NCBI GenBank assembly: GCA_022578965.1
Contig: MU400616.1
Location: forward strand, 62,001 to 126,000
Origin: Xylaria sp. FL1777
Taxonomy: Eukaryota; Ascomycota; Sordariomycetes; Xylariales; Xylariaceae
Reading direction: 5' to 3'
DNA: 64,000 bases
The notes beneath the pieces were generated by a model. The model did not search any database. It worked only from the letters and a program-made list of their open reading frames with translations, and had not been told where the DNA came from. Made by a program: the position numbers and the translations under genes. Positions 22,884 through 33,510 of this stretch are shown here, one piece after another (within the stretch, counting starts at the first letter, position 1; every line of letters begins with the position of its first letter).

Positions 22884-24605
22884 ATGAATTCCGTCTTTCC
22901 AGTCACCCGTCTCGCCCGGACGTCCCTCTTGCCCAGATCCGCCTGTCCATCCAGAAGATCGCCAATCGCCATCGCTAGGCCAGCTGCACCTGTGGCCTTT
23001 TTCCACCACACTCGATACAACATGGCGCAGAAGATCAAAGTCCAGAACCCCGTCGTCGAGCTGGACGGCGACGAGATGACCAGGGTCATCTGGAAGGACA
23101 TCAAGGACAAGCTCATCCTCCCCTACCTCGACATCGACCTCAAGTACTACGACCTCGGCCTTGAGTACCGAGACGAGACGAACGACCAGGTCACCATCGA
23201 TGCCGCCGAGGCCATCAAGAAGTACGCCGTCGGCGTCAAGTGCGCCACCATTACTCCCGACGAGGCGCGTGTCGAGGAGTTCAAGCTCAAGCAAAGTAAG
23301 CCAAGCCAGCCCAACTTGCATTCTCCTGCTGTTCTCCCTGCTGTTCTCCCTGCTGTTCTCCCTGCCGCTTGGCCTGCCACCACCGCCGTCGCCGCCGCCG
23401 CCGCTACCACTGCTGCAGCCAAACTTGCATGACGTGTGTCGGCAGCATCCCCTGACCCCGCACTCGTGCATGCGTTGCACACTCCCTCGCGTGGCTCTCG
23501 ATTGCCGATCAGGTACTACGAGCACGGGTCGCTACCTAGCCAGACTCTGCTTCTCACCTACTGACTCTTTCTTTCCTCCTCCCATTAGTGTGGCTATCTC
23601 CCAACGGCACAATCCGAAATGCGCTCGGCGGCACCGTCTTCCGCGAACCCATTGTTATTCCCCGCATTCCCCGCCTAGTGCCGGGCTGGAAGAAGCCCAT
23701 CATTATCGGACGCCATGCCTTCGGCGACCAATACCGAGCTAAGGACCGCGTCATCCCGGGTCCCGGCAAGCTGACTATGGTCTATACCCCCGAGGGTGGC
23801 CAGCCCGAGGAGCTTGAGGTATTCCAATTTAAGCAGGGTGGCGGCGTCTCCCAGACGCAGTACAATACGGATGAGAGCATCACCGGCTTCGCGCACGCGA
23901 GCTTCAAGCTTGCCCTTGACAAGGGCCTGCCGTTGTATATGAGCACCAAGAACACCATTCTGAAGAAGTACGATGGAAGATTCAAGGATATTTTCCAGGA
24001 GATATACGATACCCAGTACAAGAAAGAATTCGAGGCTAAGAACATATGGTATGAGCACCGTCTCATTGATGACATGGTCGCCCAGATGATCAAGAGCTCT
24101 GGTGGTTACATCATGGCCTTGAAGAGTAAGTTATCCAGCCTAAGTGTCATGTAGCTCGGTAGGCTAATCTGAGATACAAGATTATGACGGCGACGTGCAG
24201 TCCGACATCGTAGCCCAAGGTTTTGGTTCGCTTGGCCTTATGACCTCCGTCCTCATCACACCTGACGGCAAGACTTTCGAGTCGGAAGCCGCCCATGGTA
24301 CGGTGACGCGACACTACCGCGAACACCAGAAGGGCCGCGAAACTTCAACGAACCCCATCGCCAGCATCTTCGCATGGACCCGTGGTCTGGTCCAACGTGG
24401 CAAGCTCGATAACACTCCCGAAGTCGTTGCGTTCGCAGAGTCACTCGAGAAGGCCTGCATTGATACAGTAGAAGTCGACGGGATCATGACGAAGGATTTG
24501 GCCCTGGCGTGCGGCAAGACGGCCCGTGAAGACTACGTCACCACCACCGAGTACATGGTCGCCGTCGAGAAGCGTCTGAAGAATACCCTGAAGGAGAAGC
24601 TATGA
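22884..24605 (+). CDS. NADP-dependent isocitrate dehydrogenase, mitochondrial/cytosolic
   Basis: Oxidatively decarboxylates isocitrate to 2-oxoglutarate, making NADPH. Exons are 22884-23295, 23589-24125 and 24181-24605, giving 457 aa, the usual length. Both introns (293 and 55 nt) split codons cleanly and restore [12 protein letters not shown] and [12 protein letters not shown]. Motifs include [11 protein letters not shown] near the start of the mature enzyme, [28 protein letters not shown], and NADP-type [14 protein letters not shown] with [13 protein letters not shown]. Residues 1-46 are rich in Arg, Ser and Ala with almost no acidic residues, a typical mitochondrial presequence. A second in-frame ATG at 23022 (codon 47, MAQKIKV) matches the start of cytosolic forms, so two isoforms from alternative transcript starts are plausible, as reported for the Aspergillus orthologue. 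The C-terminus KEKL is not a canonical peroxisomal signal. Confidence 0.96.
23296..23588 (+). repeat. ICDH intron 1 with CTGTTCTCCCTG repeats
   Basis: This 293-nt intron is long for the window. Near its 5' end it carries three or more tandem copies of a 12-bp CTGTTCTCCCTG unit (about 23331-23366) and then a GCCGCC run. The reading frame stays open from exon 1 to a TGA at 23430-23432, so a retained intron would add an artificial Val-Leu-Pro-Ala repeat tail. Confidence 0.8.
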
Positions 24606-25766
24606 GCACCGGGCCTAAGCATCTCAATATCCTCGACGTAGACAAAGTTCATATGGCATCCACATCAAATAGACCCATGCCAGGAGGAAGCCCCTTTGCT
24701 AGATCTAGAAAACAGCCATCATCGCGATTTCCACTGTCGCATGATACCAGTCCTCTCTTTCTCTCCCTCGCGCTGCATAGATGGGATTTCAAGCAAAAGA
24801 CGCATTTGAGCAGGGAAGTTTTTCTCTCTCTGCCTGTTTCCGTGCATATACCTAGATAGATGGCTTCGCACTTAAATGCGCTTTTCTCGTGGGCTAGACG
24901 TTGAAAACAATTGTATATAGATCGCGAATCATTGTCTATATATATAAAGTTACTTTACCGTACTGAGTTGCAAAGCGCCCTAACAGGAGATTAAACTCGG
25001 GGTATATATAACCGCACCATGGAAAAAACTCTTGTCGAGCATAGGAGCGCGGTCTACGTAGCAATTGGCGTATAAGTATACTTATACGCACCCGAACTTC
25101 TCGACCTTCGTGCTCGCGACCGGGGAAATGAGAGGCGCCGGTGCTCGGCCTACAAGCGAGATGAGATATCTGGGTCGAAGGAGCAGAGTGTTGTTGCTCG
25201 GGGCCCTGGGAATACTACCTGTTATACACCGCGAGCAATCTATTAGATTAACGGCAACAAGCAACAATGTAGTCGCGAGAAGTCATACATGCTACTTGCA
25301 GTGTGGAGACAATTGCCGTATTCCATTCAATGCATAGACATAGATGCAGCCAGGTGGGTGTTTAAAAGGCAAGAGTTGCAAGCACAGTTACTCAGTAGTT
25401 GTTTAGGCAGACCAAGAAGAATTCGTTGGGTCCATGCAATATATTATACAAGTACCTACCAACCGGTTGTCTCCTGCTACACAGTTACGCCGCAACGCCC
25501 CTATCCGAGTCCGAGGTCCGTCCTCTATCGACTGCTTGACGCCAGAACCCAGGATCACTCAATTCGAGATGACACATAAAAGAAGGAGGGGGTATCTTTC
25601 ATTAATATACGCATCCAATGATGTAGTACCTCCTCATCATAGGCGCATAATTTTTAGGACCGGAAGTAAGCGTTCGCTTTTATTTTACCCTTGATCTATT
25701 TCTCCATGACTCGAGCAGATACTTCAAAGCAGGACATCACGTTTCACCATATGCAACGTCGGTGCG
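24606..25766. other. Convergent intergenic region (ICDH / arrestin)
   Basis: 3' ends of two genes facing each other. It contains TATATATATAA-rich DNA around 24945 and a 22-bp perfect palindrome at 25068-25089. No coding frame is supported. Confidence 0.5.
25068..25089. repeat. 22-bp perfect palindrome
   Basis: The left arm GCGTATAAGTA is followed directly by its exact reverse complement TACTTATACGC, with no spacer. It lies about 460 bases past the ICDH stop, between two convergent genes. It could be a protein-binding site or a weak cruciform. Confidence 0.85.
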
Positions 25767-27329
25767 TCAGCGTTGCGTCGACTTCTCAGCTGGCATTGTG
25801 CTCGGTGCGTTTTCCGCCGTAACGCCGCTATAAGCAGGGCGGTCCAGCGGCCCTGCCAGGGACTCTGCCATTGCCTCGTCGTAGCTGGGTGGGGCATCGT
25901 CGTGCCCTGGGATGTTATCAGGTCCTAGCTGCGGCGGATATAAAGGATCAGTAGGTCTCGGTGGAATTGACGGTCTGCCATTCGCGCCGGGGCGAGGAGG
26001 AGGTGGCGGAGCACCCCCGTTTCCATTGATATTGCTGGAGACATTCACACTCGTACGGGCGGGGCGTGTAGTGGTTGCGGCGGTTGTGGTCGCTGCTTGG
26101 AGCAGCTGGGCAGGCGGCCTAATACCGGAGAATATATCGATCTTTGACATGGTCAATGGAAGCGAGACGAATTGTGGAAGCAAGCCGCTACTCTTCCCAG
26201 CTCCTGGCAAGCCCCAGTTCAAAGTAAGCTTCATTTCGAGTTCATACCGCCGCATGAGGTTACAGGTTCTGAAGGAGGGCGCTATCGTGTTAGGAAGTCG
26301 TTGTGCTGCCCACAAGGTGTTCGGTACCTCAAATTCAGTGTCTACTGGATCGGTAGGCGATCCTAATGCTATTGAGAGGTTGAGCGCCGATACGACTATC
26401 CACCTAGTTCGCTCGACCTTTTCCAGATTCGCCACACGCACGTGCGTATAGCCGACTAAGGCAATCTCGAGGGCCGTCAGATGAACCTGTTCTTGGGCGG
26501 GTACGAGCTTCTTCGCAATTAGACGGAGGGGAATCGGCTCATTGCAAGTTAATATGGAAGGAAACGGTAACCGAGCAGACATCTCCACGGAAGGGGGCGT
26601 CTGGCCCATGCCATTGGGGGCATTGGTTGCTTTGCTACCGAAGAAAGACCTCCGTCCCGAGAGCGGTGTGCGAGGTTTGAAAGTGAAAGGGCGGCGGGCA
26701 AATGCCTCCTGCTTGCGCGAGTCTGGCCGGGGCGGTTCAACGGGCAGGAATTTGAACCCCAGCTGATAGCGCCAGTTCTCCTTGAATATACCGGGGCGCT
26801 GAACCGTCACTTTGATGTAGTAGCGTATCTCGGCTTCTTGGGGAAAGCCCGTGAGCGAAGGGGGGAGTGTAGACTTGACGTGAGCCAGCATCAACTGCTT
26901 TGCTCCGTCCATCGTGCGAAAGCCGCTTTTGCCCAAGATGCCCGAATTCCCCACGCCCCCAACGCCGCCGATTCCCATCACAGAGCTTATGGCTCGCGCA
27001 TCATGGCAGATGTTGTTGAGCGGGACCTTGAACTTGAACTTGAACTCGTGCAGGCCTGGCTGCAATGAGAGTGCGACGCCATCATCTGGATATACTTGAA
27101 ATACTTTGTAAAGGATCTTGTGGTTTTCGGATATGCTGTTCCCTGGCACGTTGTATTCTTCGCGGCGCTCGGGCTGGACAGACAAGGCAGTCCGGGACTC
27201 GCCTTCTAGCTTGACAATTATATTACCAATGGTTTCGGGACGCTGGAGGACTATGATAATACGACCGTTGATGAAGTCAAGGTTTGTATAGAATTCCGGA
27301 GGCTTGTCGAGCGCGATTCGTATGGACAT
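25767..27329 (-). CDS. Alpha-arrestin (ART-type trafficking adaptor) with PY motif
   Basis: Single-exon 520-aa protein of the arrestin-related trafficking adaptor group, which links plasma-membrane transporters to the Nedd4/Rsp5 ubiquitin ligase and so to endocytosis. The N-terminal arrestin fold begins at once (FYTNLDFINGRIIIVLQ), with the LEGESRTALSV strand and LHEFKFKFKVPL, typical arrestin_N features. A second arrestin_C-like half follows from about residue 240. A Gly-rich loop (GIGGVGGVGNSG) interrupts the N-domain. The C-terminal 100 residues are Pro/Ser-rich and carry PPSY at 480-483, a WW-binding PY motif, in DDAPPSYDEAM. No transmembrane segment is seen. Which transporter it serves cannot be read from the sequence. 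Confidence 0.87.
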   Translation of the reverse strand: MSIRIALDKPPEFYTNLDFINGRIIIVLQRPETIGNIIVKLEGESRTALSVQPERREEYNVPGNSISENHKILYKVFQVYPDDGVALSLQPGLHEFKFKFKVPLNNICHDARAISSVMGIGGVGGVGNSGILGKSGFRTMDGAKQLMLAHVKSTLPPSLTGFPQEAEIRYYIKVTVQRPGIFKENWRYQLGFKFLPVEPPRPDSRKQEAFARRPFTFKPRTPLSGRRSFFGSKATNAPNGMGQTPPSVEMSARLPFPSILTCNEPIPLRLIAKKLVPAQEQVHLTALEIALVGYTHVRVANLEKVERTRWIVVSALNLSIALGSPTDPVDTEFEVPNTLWAAQRLPNTIAPSFRTCNLMRRYELEMKLTLNWGLPGAGKSSGLLPQFVSLPLTMSKIDIFSGIRPPAQLLQAATTTAATTTRPARTSVNVSSNINGNGGAPPPPPRPGANGRPSIPPRPTDPLYPPQLGPDNIPGHDDAPPSYDEAMAESLAGPLDRPAYSGVTAENAPSTMPAEKSTQR

Positions 27330-27575
27330 GCTGACGACACCATGGACTGGGTTGGTGAAGGTATAATACGGTATATATGGCGATACGGCGCAAGACGAGA
27401 TATGGAGAATTACCGGCGAAAGTTGACTTTTTCAAGCACAAAGAAAGGCGCAAGGCAAGAAGTCGTGGTAGTAGCTGTCCGTCTTCCTCTCGAGATATGC
27501 TTCGCCGCGCAATCGGCGGCCTCTCAGGCCCTGGGACGGCCGGATTCGGGTACGGCGGGTATAGACGATAACAAG

Positions 27576-27595
27576 CTACCTACCTAGGTAGGTAG
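27576..27595. repeat. 20-bp palindrome centred on CCTAGG
   Basis: CTACCTACCT followed by its exact reverse complement AGGTAGGTAG. It lies about 250 bp upstream of the arrestin start and is the cleanest example of a motif that recurs in most intergenic regions of this window. Confidence 0.85.
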
Positions 27596-29812
27596 GTAAA
27601 CCAGCGTCGAAAAAGCAGGGAAAAAAAGAAATAAATAAATTCAAATGTAATAAGGCTATTGTAAAGATTTCCACGCCTTAGACCTAGTTAATAACCGGCG
27701 GTATTTGCATCGTCTTGTCGACTCGACGCCATGACGAACGAAGCCAGCCAGCCAGCTACTGCAAACAACTCAAAGGTCCAAACAAAATAATGGGGAGCTT
27801 GAATTTTGGCGGGGCCTGCGCCCCACGCGTCATCGCTCCATCTGTCGTCACTGTTTCATAAGCAGGAGTGGCTCATCAAGCACTAAGCCCCTCTAACACT
27901 CACTACCTAGATAGGTAGGTATCTAGGTATTCATTAGGCAGCGGGATAGAACATCTTGAACCACAGGGCCTAGGTAACTAAGGCAAATAGAGTTTATACT
28001 GTACCAACCAGTAATTTGAACATTACGCCAACTATTGCTTAAGTAATTGTCCTTTTTTTTTTTTAACACTGAAGTTATTTTAAACGTAAGAACAACGGTT
28101 GAGTATTGTATTAGTTAATTAATAGTTTAACTTGACAATTTATTGAACGCAACAACAAGATTTAGAACGGTAATTACGTGTAATTAAAAAAGATGCTTCA
28201 ACAATGAACTACTGCGTAACTTAGTATACTTATTTTAAATATTTATACACTTGGTGGTCAACTTTGGTCTCCTAACTACCTATTTCAACATCTTCAAACA
28301 ATTCAGTATGAAGAATATCTAGCAGCCTAGAGTCTGAATCATTGCTCTCTTCTTTTTCCCTCTCTCGCTCGCTCTACTATCTTTGTCTCTCCTATCTTAT
28401 AAGAAGATAACCCTAGATGAATAAAAGTCTGTTAAAACACACACCCTTTAGTATAGAAGATAGGACGCTACCCAGGTAGCGAGATGGGTTACAGGTATGA
28501 ATGTTCCGATACATCTTCAAAGCTGGTTTTGTTCTTCTTCTTCTTCTTCTTTCTTTCCTTTTCACCCTTCCTGTTAGACAGGATACTCGGACTTACATTT
28601 CGTCGGCAATGCCAAGTACTATATCATGCTTTATGACAAGGCCAAGCGACCCCGTTTTGTAACGCCGAAATTAACACCGATGGAAAAAGACCTACCGTAT
28701 TGTACTAGCATATCGTTACCACTAGCAATATATAAGCATAGACATTAAGACGGTACATCTTACAGGCAGTTTATTTCAAGACGAATGCATGTAAGAATTA
28801 CCACACGGTGTATAGATCAAGTCCTGTGATCAGAAATGCCTGTTGTTCTGGGGCTATGATACTAACACTAAAAGGTGAGCACAGGATGAGCAAAGCGATC
28901 AGCAAATTGATCAGATGGTGTCACTTTTCCTTTACCGTAGTTCTCACCCGTAGGTGTCGTCTTGTGTTCCGGCTTTCGAAGACCGTCTGATCTAGCGATC
29001 GTTGTGCAGCAGCTGGCTACGCTGGTGCTGTAGAGGTTGTAGACATATCCCTACCTAATTATACATAGACTAGACAGATTTTAACAGTATTTTTGGACAC
29101 ATCGTCATCTGTGGTACTCCTCAGACTAAAAATAGAGGGACTTTTCGACGTGCACCGCCTCGGCTGAAATCCGAATCCCGTGGCGCATTATCTAGTAGCT
29201 AGTTTCTAATTGAAGTGTCTTCTTTAAGGTGGTGGGTAGAGTCAACTAAAATGATTAAAATGTGCTTGCTCTGCGGCGGCGACGGCTGTGGCGTCCGCAT
29301 GCAGCCAAAGGGCAGTCAAAATAAAGTGCGACGCGGGGAATTTATGACGGGGAGTCAACGGCGGCTGCGGCTGATCCGGGCCGACCCTTTATATAGACAT
29401 TACTAGTATTCACTACATAAAAGGACTCTTCCATCGGTGCTTAGAATAATCAACATGTTTCCCATTGGGAGTCCTTATGAGATCCAATTGGACAACTCTC
29501 CTCGGCAAGCAAATCTACCGCGAGACCTGCCTTAGTAAGTGACCTGCTCCCTCGAAAAGGTAGGTAGCACACGCGTAGGACAATACTTGAATAGATACTG
29601 ACATATGAGGTAGTTTGCAGCCATGGTCGACTGGCCTGGCTGCGACTTGTGGAGAGGATATGCCGGCCGGAGTCTCACCTGCTTATGAGATGATTACTGT
29701 AGTGTGCAGACCAGTGCTGTAAGCTGGTGAGAAGCATATGCATGGTAAGAAGATAGGTAGGTAGATATACGGTATACCTGTCTTGGCCAGTTTAGGTAAT
29801 GTAGCTGGACCC

Positions 29813-29842
29813 TGGACTTGACCCTGGACTTGACCCTGACCC
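29813..29842. repeat. Tandem GACCCTGGACTT repeat
   Basis: Two full copies and one partial copy of a 12-bp unit, about 140 bases upstream of the Zn2Cys6 gene start. Confidence 0.75.
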
Positions 29843-29974
29843 GAAGCTCACTCCCAGATCAGCCGGAGCAGCATCCAGGAACTCACCCACCAGCTCGCTA
29901 GTTCGTATAAAGCACGATCAAATAAATCAAATAAATGCGGATGCAGTCGCTTCGCTGTAGTGGAACCGCGAGAT

Positions 29975-31451
29975 ATGGACGAATTGAAGATTCCAAAGCC
30001 CATGGAAATGTCTGAACAACAACTTACTGTCTCCTTAAGAGTCCGGCTACGCAAGTCGCGACATGGCTGTCAGACCTGCAAACGGCGGAAGATCAAGGTT
30101 AGCCGGAACCCCTGCAATTGATCTTTTTTTCGTGATGTTTTCGAGTAGCTGACTGTGAACGTCCCGAGCAATAGTGTGATGAAGCTCGCCCCGTGTGCGG
30201 CAACTGCGCAAGGAGATATTATGACATTGAGAAGTGTGATTATCCACCGCCTCCGGCATCTCGGCAGAGGCAGAACCGGCAACAGTCCAGAAATGCCGCC
30301 GACGCACCTGTCGCTCAGCCCAACTCGTTGTGCGCGAGTATAGTGACGCGGCCGACGGGAATATCTGCGAATCCTTCGCAGCGGCAATTAGAGATGCGAC
30401 TCATGTATCATTACACCCAGTTTGCAGCGCTGGAGCTGCCGGCAACCTACGGCTACACAAGCAAGCAGCTCTGGATAGACAAGGTTCCGCAGATGGCGTT
30501 TGAGTCAGATCTGCTGCTCGACTCCCTGTTGGCGGTCGCGGCCCTACATTTGCAAGATCTCACGCCAAATGACCCCAAGTTAGGCGTGGCTGTTGACCAT
30601 TACCTCGACCGAACATTGGCGAAGCATCGATACTCCCTTGGCCGCATCGACAATTCTCTCGAAGAGCCGCTGTTTCTGACAGCTTTCATGTTATGTATCA
30701 CCTCCTGGAACCTTGCGCATCGCCAGTCACGGACGTCAGAGTACCGGATCCCGTCAAATGTTTTTGCCTTGGTTCGCGGGTGTTGTGCGCTTCATCGACA
30801 ATACGACAGATGGCTCGCCCAAGCAGGCTACGATCCGGGGGCTATCTGGTTGCTTGCCCCGAGCAGTAGCATGACGCAGACCGACCATCCGCTCTTAATC
30901 AGCATAAAACAGGATATAGTAAACCTACTAGACACCTTCCAAATCGCTACCATGCCAACCGACGAAGCTATCGTCTATAAAGACACTGCCGAATGTGTAG
31001 TTGATCTATATGAGGCTTTAGTCTTGAAAATGGAAAGCACTATTGTTCAGCGGTTAGTTTTCACAATGGCGGTTCGAATGAAGTCTCAGTATGGTAAGTG
31101 AATACAACTCCTTCCCTCTGCACTCAATGGCAGCAACGTGTCCTAGAAGACACCATAGATTATACATCGTTCAGCTACTTTGGAAGACAATAACTGAGAC
31201 TAAGCTCCGAAGTGGTAATGTTAGAAGCTGGCCAACCATTGGCCCTCGCACTTTACGCTCGCATACTGGCCGTATTGGGATTCATCGATCACTTGTGGTG
31301 GAGCCGAGGCTCCGACGACTGCGACGTCCTACACTACAGCATAAATGGTATCTCTAATATGATGCCCCCGCAGTGTCGGTGGGCGATGGAGTGGCCGCTC
31401 AAGGTCGTTGCCGGAGAGATCTCGTTACAAGCTAGTCAAGAGGCTAGTTAA
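29975..31451 (+). CDS. Zn2Cys6 transcription factor, Upc2-like
   Basis: Predicted nuclear regulator of 426 aa in three exons: 29975-30097, 30175-31093, 31213-31451 (introns 77 and 119 nt). The first intron falls inside the zinc cluster; joined it reads C32, C35, C42, C49, C52 and C62 (spacing 2-6-6-2-9). The sequence after the fifth Cys (NCARRYYDIEKCDYP) is typical of the sterol-uptake-control Upc2-like subfamily of fungi. The C-terminal region (FESDLLLDSLLAVAALHL, HYLDRTLAKHR) matches the short fungal regulatory domain of that group. Similarity is to a broad subfamily, so a role in sterol sensing is not implied. ATG 29975 was chosen as the first in-frame start; ATGs at 30002 and 30008 are alternatives. 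The neighbour downstream is a class II aldolase in the same direction. Confidence 0.85.
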
Positions 31452-32366
31452 ACGCGCCGGGTCTTACAAGAATTAGCGCTCTACGTTTACCCTGGCACCG
31501 TATTAGAAGGTGACGAACATCAAGATCGCAATACGGTCAGAACTAACGAACGAGACACTCATATATAGTCAAATACCGCCATTTAGCAGCTGTCGGGCGC
31601 TAGAAAATCTGCCCGGGTATTATGTTCTCCCAATATCATAGCGGACTTGGTTGTTGAAAAAGTTATGCGATAAGTTGTATTCCATGCATGGGCTAATGTA
31701 TTATAACTGTCGTTTTAAATAGCTAGCACGGTTAATTCGGACATGCTTCTCGATGTTACATTTTCTATTGAAATAACACACATCAGCAAGTATTCAGCAA
31801 GAGAAAGCGAGTTGCAAGTGAGCGTAAGGATGGTAGTAGATATTATATCTTTCCTTCCCCGTTCAGGGTCCTTTGGTTCTCATTAACGATAGCAACCTCA
31901 ACATACCAACAATTACATGTACCAGTCCTTTGGTAATTTACAAGATTACACAGTAGCACGTGTGCGTGAAGTCGACATGTATATACCAAAAGGAGTACCA
32001 TCACCTTCTGAGCCGCATGCTTGGAGACATAGGTATCTATCTATGTTACGAATTTCCGAGCGTGTGGAGCCGGTGCGACGACCCCGAACTTCCCCGCAAG
32101 TGTAGTTTGGGGAGAGCGCCGGAAATATGATCCCGTGCGGCGTTGCTTGGTTCGGGATATCAATGTCATTCTCATAAGCATCAACTCGGTCTACGCCACT
32201 TCCCCGCGTTAGACCAACGTCACTTGACAAGGAGGATCGCATGCCGGCCAAGAGTGCTTGAATACCGCATTCAAGACCAAGACCTTAAAGTGAAGTAAAG
32301 AAATATTATCATATCCACTACTGGGACGCCCTTCAATAAGACGGCAGCTGTCTTTGAAACGTCATC
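31452..32366. other. Intergenic, no gene seen
   Basis: Between two plus-strand genes. A 101-codon minus frame (31946-32251) lacks motifs. Nothing else is supported. Confidence 0.5.
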
Positions 32367-33510
32367 ATGAACGGAACCCACAAGGGCCAGGACCCGGCTC
32401 AAATCCAAGTGATCGGCACGACGAAGAGTGGGAAGAAGCTGACCATTAGATCATACCCGAAGTTCGAGAAGCTTGAAGATGAGCGTCTCTACCGGAAGCA
32501 GCATCTTGCCGCGGCCTTCCGGGTGTTCGCCGACCGCGGCTTCGACGAAGGCGTTGCCGGTCACATCTCCGTCAGAGACCCGATTCTCACCGACCACTTT
32601 TGTAGGACCAAGCCCGATCAGCGATCAAGTCGACAGGAACTCAGAGCATGCTAATAGACCATTCCAGGGCTCAACCCCCTCTCGATGCACTTCTCGCAGA
32701 TCAAAGTGTCTGACCTAATCCTGTGCGACGAGCACGGCATCGTCGTAGAGGGCAACGAGCCCATCAACGGCGCCGCCTTCGCGATCCATTCGCAGATCCA
32801 CAAAGCGCGCCCCGACGTGACGGCGGCATGTCATGCGCATAGCGTGCACGGCAAAGCTTTCTCCGCCTTCGGGCGGGAGCTCGAGATGCTGACGCAAGAC
32901 GCGTGTCGATTCTACAAGTCACACGGCGTATATCGGGACTTCAGGGGCGTGGTGGTAGACGAGGAAGAGGGACGGCGGATCGCCGCCGCCCTGGGGAATG
33001 GGAAGGCCGCGATCCTCCAGAACCACGGCATTCTCACTGTCGGCCAGAGCGTCGATGAGGCGGCCTTCTGGTTCATCAGCCTTGAGAGGACATGCCAGGT
33101 TAGTCGCTGTAGCCTTTTAATCCCCGTTTTGAAATGTCTCAGTCACAAATCTCCTAATCTGAAATATCCTGCTCTTGCCGCTCCTGCAAGCTCCCGAGAC
33201 TCTGAAGAATCTTTACCACATGCGGAATTTACTGACTCCGGCGTTCTAAAAGGCTCAACTTCTGGCTGATGCGGCGTCCGCGGGTGGGTATAAGAAGATT
33301 CTCATCGACGACGACGAGGCTGCATATACGGCGACACAAGTTGGCGGGCCTGATAAGGGATGGTTGGCATTTCAAGGATGTATGTGGCCCTCCCCTCATT
33401 CACATGAACCACTCTGCTACGTTCATTGTCGGTTTTATACGCTAGCTGCTGATTATGACCTAGACTACGATGAGCAGCTTGCCAAGACGAAGGGAGATTT
33501 CTTGAATTGA
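32367..33510 (+). CDS. Class II aldolase/adducin N-terminal domain protein
   Basis: Class II aldolase-fold protein of 285 aa in four exons: 32367-32601, 32668-33098, 33253-33379, 33446-33510. Each splice restores family motifs: DHFWLNPL, ERTCQAQLLADAA and the GWLAFQ tail. The Zn ligands of fuculose-phosphate aldolase map to His134 and His136 (CHAHSVHG) and His198 (LQNHG). The catalytic Glu of FucA is not at its usual place (NGAAFAIHSQIH), as in adducins and many fungal members, so aldolase activity is uncertain. The fold and HISVRDP/DHFW motifs are clear. For the last intron an alternative acceptor 18 nt further (exon from 33464) also keeps frame. The protein is probably cytosolic; no targeting signal is seen. 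Substrate unknown, likely a sugar-related or keto compound. Confidence 0.88.

Larger units (their letters stand above)
27330..29974. other. Intergenic region upstream of arrestin and Zn2Cys6 genes
   Basis: Divergent spacer of about 2.6 kb. It holds a 20-bp CCTAGG-centred palindrome at 27576-27595, more CTACCTAGATAGG-type motifs near 27905, an AT-rich zone 28020-28330 with an 11-T run, and a CTT repeat near 28535-28550. No supported gene. Confidence 0.5.

Noticed and set aside
22848..23525. 225-codon minus frame over the NADP-ICDH gene
   Set aside because: It is antisense to clear ICDH exons and intron repeats and has no motifs; GC-rich third positions keep the antisense frame open.
24591..24602. 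C-terminal KEKL of ICDH as a peroxisomal signal
   Set aside because: The canonical PTS1 tripeptide needs a small residue at -3; EKL has Glu, so peroxisomal import is not supported.
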